Positions 42,623-50,116 of a stretch of 64,000 nucleotides of DNA are shown here, piece by piece. Positions within the stretch are counted from its first letter, which is position 1. Each line of letters starts with the position of its first letter. The notes under the pieces were generated by a model. It saw only the letters and a list, made by a program, of their open reading frames with translations. It had not been told where the DNA came from and did not search any database. This stretch comes from Ruixingdingia sedimenti (GTDB lineage Bacteria > Pseudomonadota > Alphaproteobacteria > Rhodobacterales > Rhodobacteraceae): positions 1 through 64,000 of the forward strand of contig NZ_JAVKPH010000014.1 in the NCBI RefSeq assembly GCF_031432425.1, in the 5' to 3' direction. Made by a program: the position numbers and the translations under genes.

Positions 42623-44482
42623 ATGCGGAATACGGGTATGGTTGGCGCCGGTGCGCGCGACAGCATCTGGAACGAGATCGGGCGGCTCTGCCTGTCGCGC
42701 GGCATGGAAAAGACGCCCGGCCTGCCCGGGGTGGTGGCAGAATCCTGGAAACGCTGCCTGGCCGATTACAACCTGACGCCCGACCGGGTGCCCCGCGCCT
42801 CTGTCCTGACGGTGACGGAGGTCCGCGACCTGATGGAGGAACGCGAGGATTTCGTCCGCGTGGCCGAGCCGGAGATCGAGCGGCTGTTCCTGCGGCTGGT
42901 GGACAGCGAATATCTGGTCTCGCTGGCCTCGGCGCAGGGGGTGACGATGCTTTACCGCTGCGACTACCAGTATCTGGGGGAACTGGCGTCCTGCGGCGTC
43001 CTGCCCGGATCGGTCTGGAGCGAGGCGGAACAGGGCACCAACGGCGTCGGCACCTGCCTGCACGAAGGCGGCATGGTCCAGATCGTGGGCAAGCAGCACT
43101 ACGGGCTGCACACGCAGGCGCTGACCTGCATCGCGGTGCCGGTCTATGGCCGGGGCGGGGCGGTGGAATGCGCGCTGAACGTCACCACCGCCCGGCTGGG
43201 CGACGGGCGGGTGAACCGCGTCGTGCAGGATGTCGTGCAGCGCAGCGCCTGGCGGATCGAGAACGGCCATTTCGCCCGCATCTACCGCGACCATGCGGTG
43301 CTGCGGCTGTCGGATTACACCGGCGACGCCGATCCGGTGGATGAAGGGCGGCTGGTTCTGGATGCCGCGGGCCGGATCGTGGATGGCACGTCGCGCAGCG
43401 CGGGCGTGTTGCGCAGCCCGGCGCGGGATCTGGTGGGCGCGGCGGCAGAGGACCTGTTCGACCTGCCTGCCGATCTGGGTTCCGTCGTGCCGGGCCGGCC
43501 GTTCGAACTGACCTTCCGCGGCCGCCGGTTGCAGGGGGTGCTGACGCTGCCCGAAACCGCCGATCCGCCCCGCCGTTCCGCCGCCCGGCCGATGCCCGCC
43601 CCGGCGGCGCGGGCCGTCGCCCCGGGCGGCCAGCCCCGGCTGCGGCCCGATCCGGTGACACAGCAGTTGCTGGACCGGGCAAGGCGGTTGCTGGCCAGCG
43701 GCCTGCCGCTGATCGTTTCGGGCGAGACCGGGACCGGCAAATCCGAATTCGCCCTTGCCGCGGCGCATGCCTGTTTTGACGGCGACGGCGATGTCATCGT
43801 GCTGGACTGCGCGATGGATTCGGGCCGGGCGGGGCTGGAATCGGTGCTGCGCGACAGCCTGGCGCGGCCCTCGGCCTGCCTGTTGCTGGAACAGTTCGAC
43901 GATCTGGACGACCGGATGCAGAAACTGCTGCTCGGTCTGCTGGACGACCGCCAGCATGGTGCGGGCCGGCGGATCGGGTTGGTCGCCATTTCCCGCATGG
44001 CGCCGGAACAGATGCTGAAGGAGGGCCGGTTGCGCCCCGAACTGCTGCACCGGCTGAAGGGGGCCAGCGTCAGCCTGCCGCCGCTGCGCACCACGCCGAA
44101 CCTGGAAGGCGTGATCCAGACCCTGTTCCGCGCCGAGCAGGAGGCGATGGGCCGCAGCGGCCTGTCGCTGGACCGCGAGGTGGAACTGGCGCTGGCGAAC
44201 TATCACTGGCCCGGCAACCTGCGCGAGTTGCGCAACGCCCTGCGCCATGCGCTGGCGCTGGCCGAGCGGGCGGTGGTCGAACTCGACCATCTGCCCGACG
44301 ATCTGGTGGAAGAGGTCGCCCGCCGCGACCTGACCGCGCGGTCGCAATCCGAGGCGTCGCGCATCGAGGCCGCGCTGCGCTACAACGGCGGCAACGTCAC
44401 CCTGACGGCGCGATACCTCGGTGTCTCGCGTGCGACACTTTACCGGAAAATCCAGATCGAAAAGGTCAGGGGCAACGCCTGA
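42623..44482 (+). CDS. AcoR-like Fis-family transcriptional activator (paralogue 3)
   Basis: The 619-residue regulator has the AcoR-type N-terminus (VVAESWKRCLADYNLTPDRV), a GAF-like region (GSVWSEAEQGTNGVGTCLHE), a linker rich in Ala and Pro, an AAA+ domain with Walker A GETGTGKS, the NYHWPGNLRELRNA segment and a Fis helix-turn-helix (RIEAALRYNGGNVTLTARYL). The GAFTGA loop is absent, and the Walker B region reads CLLLEQFDDLDDRM, so ATP hydrolysis may also be impaired. The start at 42623 follows GGGAGGGGCAGG. It lies upstream of an ABC ATPase-permease pair. Confidence 0.88.
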   Translation: MRNTGMVGAGARDSIWNEIGRLCLSRGMEKTPGLPGVVAESWKRCLADYNLTPDRVPRASVLTVTEVRDLMEEREDFVRVAEPEIERLFLRLVDSEYLVSLASAQGVTMLYRCDYQYLGELASCGVLPGSVWSEAEQGTNGVGTCLHEGGMVQIVGKQHYGLHTQALTCIAVPVYGRGGAVECALNVTTARLGDGRVNRVVQDVVQRSAWRIENGHFARIYRDHAVLRLSDYTGDADPVDEGRLVLDAAGRIVDGTSRSAGVLRSPARDLVGAAAEDLFDLPADLGSVVPGRPFELTFRGRRLQGVLTLPETADPPRRSAARPMPAPAARAVAPGGQPRLRPDPVTQQLLDRARRLLASGLPLIVSGETGTGKSEFALAAAHACFDGDGDVIVLDCAMDSGRAGLESVLRDSLARPSACLLLEQFDDLDDRMQKLLLGLLDDRQHGAGRRIGLVAISRMAPEQMLKEGRLRPELLHRLKGASVSLPPLRTTPNLEGVIQTLFRAEQEAMGRSGLSLDREVELALANYHWPGNLRELRNALRHALALAERAVVELDHLPDDLVEEVARRDLTARSQSEASRIEAALRYNGGNVTLTARYLGVSRATLYRKIQIEKVRGNA

Positions 44483-44579
44483 GGCACGCGGCCCCGGCCC
44501 CCTGATCGTTCCGCCCGCATTCATCCGGCCCCGTCCGCTGCGGGGCCGGTGCGCGCATTCGGGCCGTCTGTCGCCCGTC

Positions 44580-44595
44580 TGTTTCAGATGCGACG
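44580..44595. promoter_or_regulatory. Island operator site 8: TGTTTC-AGAT-GCGACG
   Basis: The inverted repeat lies 134 bp upstream of the ABC ATPase gene. An extra half-site TGTCGC is at 44569-44574. Confidence 0.55.
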
Positions 44596-44729
44596 CTCCG
44601 TCCCCCCTGTGGCTGTAGCATCTTAACGCAGCCGGTCGCCGCAAAACCTTTCTATTCTGCGCATGAATTTCGTCGCGGCACACCCCCGTTCCCGGGGCCT
44701 TGCCGCGATGGCGCAGGGAGGGGAAGGCA

Positions 44730-46212
44730 ATGACGTCGCTTCTGCTGGAAGCCGATGCGGTCGCGAAATCGTTCGACGGCGTGGTGGCGCTGAAGAACGG
44801 CGCGCTGAAACTGGAGGCCGGGTCGGTCCATGCGCTCTGCGGCGGGAACGGGGCGGGCAAGTCCACCTTCCTGAACATCCTGACCGGGTTCCTGCAACGC
44901 GACAGCGGCGCGATCCGCATCCGGGGCGAAGAGGTGCATTTTTCCACCCCCGCCGATGCGCTGGCCGCCCGGATCGCGATCATCACCCAGGAACTGGCGC
45001 CGGTGCCGGAAATGACCGTGGCCGAGAACATCTTTCTGGGCCGCGAGCCGCGGCGCAGCGGTTTCGTCGTCGACCACAAGCGGATGGAGGAGGACGCCGG
45101 CCGCATCATCCGCGAAACCGGCTTCGACCTCGACCCGGCAAAGAAGATGGCCGACCTCAGCCTCGCGCAGGTCCAGCTGGTCGAGATCACCCGCGCGCTG
45201 TCGCGCGATGCCGAAATCGTCATCATGGACGAACCCACCTCGGCCATCGGCGAACATGAAAGCCATATCCTGTTCGACGCGATCCGCCGGCTTCAGCGCA
45301 AGGGGGGGGGGGATCATCTATGTCAGCCACCGGCTGGAGGAACTGTTCGAGATCGCCGACACCTACACCGTGTTCCGCGACGGCGAATTCATCGAGACCG
45401 GGCCCATCGCCGCGCTGACGCGCGAGGAACTGGTGGCGCTGATCGTCGGGCACGAACTGCACACCCACACCCATTCCGAACGCGGGGCCGATGCCCGACC
45501 CATGCTGGAAGTCGAGGGGCTGAGCGTGCGCGGCAAGGTGCGCGATGTCAGCCTGACCGTGGCCCCGGGCGAGGTGGTGGGGCTTTACGGCCTGATGGGC
45601 GCGGGGCGGACGGAGTTTCTGGATGCGGTCTATGGCATCGGCCCGCGCGATTCCGGCCGGGTGCGGATGGCGGGGCGCGACCTGCCGCCGGGGCGCCCCG
45701 ATCTGGCGATCCGCAACCGCATCGCCATGGTGACGGAGGATCGCAAGCTGTCGGGCCTCGTCCTGCCCGCGCCGATCCGCCACAACATCTCGCTGTCGAT
45801 CCTGGGCCGGATCAGCCGGTTCGGCGTCCTGCGCGGGCGGGCGGAAAAGGCGCTGTCGGCCGACCTGGGGCGGCGGCTGCGGCTCAAGGCGGCATCCGAC
45901 CAGATGCCCGCCGCGGCGCTGTCGGGGGGCAACCAGCAAAAGGTGGTCATCGCGCGCTGCCTGTCGTCCGCGCCGAAGCTTCTGATCTGCGACGAGCCGA
46001 CCCGCGGCATCGACGAGGGCGCCAAGCAGGAAATCTACACCATCATCGACGATTTCGTCGCAGAGGGCGGGGCGGTGCTGATGGCCTCGTCCGAGGCGCT
46101 GGAACTGCTTCAGGTCTGCGACCGGATCGCGGTGTTCAAGAAAGGCGCGCTGGTGCGGATCATCCCGCGCAGCGCCGCGAACCAACAGAACCTGCTGCAC
46201 GAAGTCTCCTGA
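44730..46212 (+). pseudogene. ABC sugar transporter ATPase (RbsA-like), split by a frameshift at an 11-G run
   Basis: The first frame (from MTSLLLEADAVAKSFDGVVA at 44730) carries domain 1: Walker A GGNGAGKST, signature LSLAQVQLVEITRAL and Walker B VIMDEPTSAIG. At 45302-45312 a run of 11 G shifts the frame, and the protein goes on in the next frame with GGGIIYVSHRLEELFEIADT and domain 2 (GLMGAGRTE, LSGGNQQKVVIARCL, ICDEPTRGID) to the stop at 46212. Ten G would restore one protein of about 494 residues. All other motifs are perfect, so this is either a base-calling error or a length-variable switch rather than an old pseudogene. It is followed by a permease gene, but no binding protein is adjacent. 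Confidence 0.85.
45302..45312 (+). repeat. 11-bp poly-G tract inside the ABC ATPase gene
   Basis: The run lies in the codons after QRKG and before IIYVSH. It breaks the frame by one base. Such tracts slip in replication and are also a classic source of sequencing error. Confidence 0.9.
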
Positions 46213-46242
46213 GACCATGCGGCGGCGACAAGGGAGAGACAT

Positions 46243-47229
46243 ATGAACAATCCGGCACAACTGGCGGAAGGGCGCGGCACGGGGCGAAGCGCCGCGCAGA
46301 TCGCCGCCACGATCTTTCGCCGCCACGGCATCATCGTGGCCTTCGTGGTCCTTGTGGTGATCCTGGCGCTGTCGAACCAGTTCTTCATGACCTGGAACAA
46401 CTGGACCAACATCATCCGCCAGACCGCGATCAACGGGGTGCTCGCCGTCGGCGTGACCTTCGTCATCCTGGCCAAGGGGATCGACCTGTCGGTCGGCTCC
46501 ATCGCCGCGCTGTCGGGTGCGGTCGCGGCCAGTTTCGTCGTCACCCCCGATCCGGTGGGGATCGGCATGGCGCTGGTCGCGGGCATCGCGGTGGGCACGG
46601 TGATGGGCCTTTTCAACGGCGCCTGCGTGGCCTGGCTGAAGCTGCCGGCCTTCGTGGTGACACTGGGCACGCTGTCGATCGCGCGGGGGCTGGTCTACAT
46701 CTTCACCGACGGGCGGCCGATTTCCAACCTTTCGCCCGAGTTTCTGTGGCTGGGCAGCGGCTATCTGTTCGGCATCCCGGTGCCGATCATCGTGCTGGCG
46801 GTGGTCTTTGCGGCGGGCTGGTTCACCCTGCGCCATACGGTCTTCGGGCGGCATGTCTATGCCGTGGGCGGCAGCCCGCATGCGGCGCGCACCGGCGGGA
46901 TCCGGGTGAACCGCGTGGTGGTGATGACCTATATGGTTTCCGGCCTGCTGGCGGGGATCGCGGGCATGATCCTGACCGCGCGCACCACGGCCGCCCTGCC
47001 GCAGGCCGGCGTCGCGTATGAACTGGACGCCATCGCCGCGGTGGTGATCGGCGGCACCAGCCTGTCGGGCGGGCGCGGCACGCTGGTCGGCACGCTGATG
47101 GGGGCGCTGATCATCGGCACGATCAACAACGGCCTCGACCTGATGGGGGTGAGTTCCTACTACCAGCAGGTGGTCAAGGGGCTGATCATCATCGCCGCCG
47201 TGTCGCTGGACGTCTCGCGCAACCGCTAG
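46243..47229 (+). CDS. ABC sugar transporter permease (RbsC-like)
   Basis: The 328-residue polytopic protein has the full ribose-permease pattern: IIVAFVVLVVILALSNQFFM, LAKGIDLSVGSIAALSGAVA, LPAFVVTLGTLSIARGLVYI, the ATPase-contacting loop GIRVNRVVVMTYMVSGLLAG and AIAAVVIGGTSLSGGRGTLV. It follows the ATPase by 30 nt with the ribosome site AGGGAGAGACAT. It would form a homodimeric channel. With the ATPase it lacks a binding protein, which the stand-alone binding proteins at 12597 and 20328 could provide. Confidence 0.92.
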   Translation: MNNPAQLAEGRGTGRSAAQIAATIFRRHGIIVAFVVLVVILALSNQFFMTWNNWTNIIRQTAINGVLAVGVTFVILAKGIDLSVGSIAALSGAVAASFVVTPDPVGIGMALVAGIAVGTVMGLFNGACVAWLKLPAFVVTLGTLSIARGLVYIFTDGRPISNLSPEFLWLGSGYLFGIPVPIIVLAVVFAAGWFTLRHTVFGRHVYAVGGSPHAARTGGIRVNRVVVMTYMVSGLLAGIAGMILTARTTAALPQAGVAYELDAIAAVVIGGTSLSGGRGTLVGTLMGALIIGTINNGLDLMGVSSYYQQVVKGLIIIAAVSLDVSRNR

Positions 47230-47251
47230 GGCGGGGCATTCATTCCTCCCT

Positions 47252-47500
47252 CCGCTCTGTCTGGCGAAGGCGTGTGCCTTCGCCACATCCTGCGGGTGCC
47301 GCTTGTCCGGCCGGGGGCCCCAGGACCCCGGCCAGCGCCCGCCCCGCCCGTGGCGGGCGTTTCTCGCCCGCCGGGGCAGGCGCTGGCCTCTCCTTTTCGC
47401 GTGTGTCCACCGTTTCCAATGGCACCGCCGCGCGAACGGGCGGGGGAAACGCAGTGCGTTTCCTTGTCCCGCCCGGCCAAACCACGGGATGGCCGCCGAC
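47252..47500 (-). repeat. Structured intergenic repeat, copy C
   Basis: Read with the upstream minus-strand gene (DUF1445, stop at 47507) the order is TGGCCGGGCGGGACAA, GGAAACGC-ACT-GCGTTTCC, CCCGCCCGTTCGCGCGG, GGTGCCATTGGAAACGG, the GCCAGCGCC/GGCGCTGGC hairpin, the GGCCGGGGTCC...GGCCCCCGGCC hairpin, and lastly GGCGAAGGCACACGCCTTCG. It also lies after the convergent permease gene. Confidence 0.8.
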
Positions 47501-47506
47501 CCGACC

Positions 47507-48304
47507 CTAGACCCCGGCGCTTTCCGCCAGCATGTCGGTGACGAGCATGAAGCCCGGCTTGTGGGTGATCGCCAGATCCGGCCGGGCGGCGCCGATGGCC
47601 ATCTGCGGCGTCACCCCGCAGGCCCAGAACACCGGGATCTGCCCCTCGGCGATCACCGGCGGGTCGCCGAAATCGGGGCGGCCGATGTCGCGGATGCCGA
47701 TCCGCGCGGGGTCGCCCAGATGGACCGGCGCGCCATGGGCCAGCGGATAGCGTTCCGACAGCACGATGGCGCGGATGGCGTCTGCGGGGCTGAAGGCGCG
47801 CATCGACACGACCAGCGGGCCGCTGAACGGCCCGGCCGCCCTGGTGGGGATGTCGGTGACATACATCGGCACGTTGCGCCCCGCCGCGATATGCGGAACC
47901 GTGATCCCGGCGCGCTGCAACGCGCTTTCGAACGAGAACGAACAGCCGAGGACGAATGTCACCAGATCGTCGCGCCACAGGGCGTTGAGGTCGGAAACAT
48001 CCGCGCCCGCCACGCCGTCGCGGAACACGCGATAGCGCGCCACATCGGTGCGGATGTCGTCGACGCCGAGGGAGGGCAGCGCCGGGTCGCCCGGTTCCCC
48101 CACGCCCAGAACCGGGCAGCTTTTGGGATTGCGCAGGCAGAAGCGCATGAAATCCCCGGCATGCGACCGGGGCAGGATGGCGAGGTTCCCCTGCATGTAG
48201 CCCGCCGCGATGCCCGAGGTAGGGCCCGTCAGCCTGCCCTCGCGGATGCGTTTGCGCACCTCGGCGGGTTTCATATGCGCCAGCTGGTCCGGTCCGTCGG
48301 TCAT
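47507..48304 (-). CDS. D-glutamate cyclase-like / putative hydro-lyase (DUF1445)
   Basis: The 265-residue protein matches DUF1445: VRKRIREGRLTGPTSGIAAG, YMQGNLAILPRSHAGDFMRF, VTFVLGCSFSFESALQRAGI with its Cys, VVSMRAFSPADAIRAI and PVFWACGVTPQMAI. A mammalian relative acts on D-glutamate to form 5-oxo-D-proline; bacterial members often sit with 5-oxoprolinase genes, as here. That context supports a role in the pyroglutamate route, but activity is not proven by sequence. The start at 48304 is the first ATG; MKPAEV ten codons on is an alternative. The upstream gap carries an AT-rich 22-bp palindrome. Confidence 0.82.
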   Translation of the reverse strand: MTDGPDQLAHMKPAEVRKRIREGRLTGPTSGIAAGYMQGNLAILPRSHAGDFMRFCLRNPKSCPVLGVGEPGDPALPSLGVDDIRTDVARYRVFRDGVAGADVSDLNALWRDDLVTFVLGCSFSFESALQRAGITVPHIAAGRNVPMYVTDIPTRAAGPFSGPLVVSMRAFSPADAIRAIVLSERYPLAHGAPVHLGDPARIGIRDIGRPDFGDPPVIAEGQIPVFWACGVTPQMAIGAARPDLAITHKPGFMLVTDMLAESAGV

Positions 48305-48367
48305 CCGTGCCTCCCCCGCGTCATGGTCGAACGGCGCAAGGATAGGGCGGCCGGTATTCCGCTGTCC

Positions 48368-48389
48368 AAAATTTTTCGACCGAAAAATT
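48368..48389. promoter_or_regulatory. 22-bp AT-rich palindrome AAATTTTTCG-AC-CGAAAAATTT
   Basis: A perfect ten-base inverted repeat with a two-base centre lies 64 bp upstream of the DUF1445 start and 18 bp after the biotin carboxylase stop. Its AT content stands out from the surrounding DNA. An operator for a dimeric repressor is more likely than a terminator, since the loop is too short for a good hairpin. Confidence 0.6.
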
Positions 48390-48406
48390 TCGTCCCGCCG
48401 CCGCGC

Positions 48407-50116
48407 TTACCCGATCACCGCCAGTTCCGCCCCCAGTTCCACCACGCTGCCCGGATCGACCCTGATCCCGATCCGCCCGGCGCGGGGGGCAAGGACACGG
48501 GTTTCCATCTTCATCGCCTCGACCAGGGCCACGGCCTCGCCCTCGGCGACCTCGGCCCCGTCCGCGACCAGCCATTGTTGCAGCGTGCCGGGAATGGGGG
48601 CCGTCACCGCGCCGTCCGTGGCTTCTGTCGCCGCGGCCCGGGTTTCCTGCGGCAGGGCAAGGCCGGAAAACAGCGCCGCAGGCAGGCCGATGGCATGGCG
48701 CTTGCCGTCGATCTCGATGAAGCTGCGGATGAATCCGCCCTCGACGGGATCGACGCGGGGGGCGGGTTCGACGCCGGCAAATTCGGTCTCGATCCAGTTG
48801 GTATGGACGCGGAACCCGTCGTGCGCGGTGAACGCCGGTTCCTCCAGCACCGCGCGGTGGAAGGGCAGGACGGAGGCCACGCCCTCGATCCCGAATTCGG
48901 CCAGCGCGCGGCGGGCGCGGGCCAGCGCCTGATCGCGCGTCGCGCCGGTCACGATCAGCTTGGCCATCATGGAATCGTAAAGGCCGGGGATCACCGATCC
49001 TTCCTCCACCCCCGCGTCCAGACGGATGCCGGGGCCGGATGGCGCGCGAAAGCGGGTGATGCGGCCCGGCGTGGGCAGGAAACCGCGGCCCGGATCCTCT
49101 GCGTTGATGCGGAATTCGAACGCATGGCCGCGCGGGGCAGGGGTATCCGTCACCGACAGCGGCAGGCCGTCGGCGATGCGCAACTGTTCGATCACGATGT
49201 CGATGCCGGTCGTTTCCTCTGTCACCGGATGTTCGACCTGCAACCGGGTGTTGACCTCCAGGAAAGAGATCACGCCGTCCTGCGACAGCAGGAATTCGAC
49301 CGTCCCCGCGCCGGTATAGCCCGCCTCGGCGCAGATGGCGCGGGCCGCGTCGTGGATGCGGGCGCGCTGCGCATCGGTGATGAAGGGGGCCGGGGCCTCT
49401 TCCACCAGCTTCTGGTTGCGGCGTTGGAGCGAGCAGTCGCGCGTGCCCAGAACGACGGTGTTGCCGTGGGCGTCGGCAAGGATCTGCGCCTCGATATGGC
49501 GGGGTTTGTCGAGGAACTGTTCGGCATAGCATTCGCCCCGGCCGAAGGCCTCGGTCGCCTCGCGCACGGCGGAGTCGAACAGCTCGCCCACCTCTTCCAG
49601 CCTGCGGGCCACCTTCATGCCGCGCCCGCCGCCGCCGAAGGCCGCCTTGATGGCCAGCGGCAGGCCGGCCTCTTTCGCGAAGGCCACCGCCTCTGCCGCC
49701 GAGGCGAGCGGGCCGTCCGACCCCTTGACCAGCGGCGCGCCTACGGCGGCGGCGATGCGCCGGGCCTCTACCTTGTCGCCAAGCGCGGTGATGACGCCGG
49801 GGCGCGGGCCGACCCAGATCAGCCCCGCCGCAATGACGGCCTGCGCGAATTCCGCGCGTTCGGACAGGAAGCCATAGCCGGGATGCACCGCATCGGCGCC
49901 TGCGCGCCGCGCGATGCCGAGGATCTTGTCGATATCCAGATAGGTGTCCGCCGGGCGGCCGGGGCCGAGGCCATGGGCCTCGTCCGCCATCCCGACATGC
50001 AGGGAACCGGCGTCGGCATCGGAATAGACGGCGACCGAGGCCACGCCATAGTCGCGGGCGGCGCGGGCGATGCGCAGGGCGATTTCGCCGCGGTTGGCGA
50101 TGAGCAGCTTTTTCAT
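48407..50116 (-). CDS. Biotin carboxylase fused to biotin carboxyl carrier domain
   Basis: The 569-residue protein has the biotin carboxylase opening MKKLLIANRGEIALRIARAA, the glycine-rich ATP loop AAFGGGGRGMKVARRLEE, the catalytic stretch VEFLLSQDG, EVNTRLQVEHPVTEETTGID and a C-terminal biotinyl domain with VEAMKMETRVLAP (biotin on the Lys of MKM). It makes carboxybiotin from bicarbonate and ATP. No carboxyltransferase subunit is next to it. Related proteins are often found with 5-oxoprolinase subunit genes, as in this operon. The start overlaps the stop of the pxpBC gene (ATGA). Confidence 0.9.
   Translation of the reverse strand: MKKLLIANRGEIALRIARAARDYGVASVAVYSDADAGSLHVGMADEAHGLGPGRPADTYLDIDKILGIARRAGADAVHPGYGFLSERAEFAQAVIAAGLIWVGPRPGVITALGDKVEARRIAAAVGAPLVKGSDGPLASAAEAVAFAKEAGLPLAIKAAFGGGGRGMKVARRLEEVGELFDSAVREATEAFGRGECYAEQFLDKPRHIEAQILADAHGNTVVLGTRDCSLQRRNQKLVEEAPAPFITDAQRARIHDAARAICAEAGYTGAGTVEFLLSQDGVISFLEVNTRLQVEHPVTEETTGIDIVIEQLRIADGLPLSVTDTPAPRGHAFEFRINAEDPGRGFLPTPGRITRFRAPSGPGIRLDAGVEEGSVIPGLYDSMMAKLIVTGATRDQALARARRALAEFGIEGVASVLPFHRAVLEEPAFTAHDGFRVHTNWIETEFAGVEPAPRVDPVEGGFIRSFIEIDGKRHAIGLPAALFSGLALPQETRAAATEATDGAVTAPIPGTLQQWLVADGAEVAEGEAVALVEAMKMETRVLAPRAGRIGIRVDPGSVVELGAELAVIG

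Noticed and set aside
7749..44482. Acetoin/2,3-butanediol catabolism (AcoR regulators, BDH-like dehydrogenases, E1)
   Set aside because: The E1 looks like a branched-chain type fusion, no acoC/acoL-like genes are present, and the sugar transport and monooxygenase genes do not fit; kept only as a possible origin of some parts.
48368..48389. Terminator for the biotin carboxylase operon
   Set aside because: The two-base centre leaves no proper loop and the stem is AT-rich, so an operator is the better reading, although a role in termination cannot be excluded.
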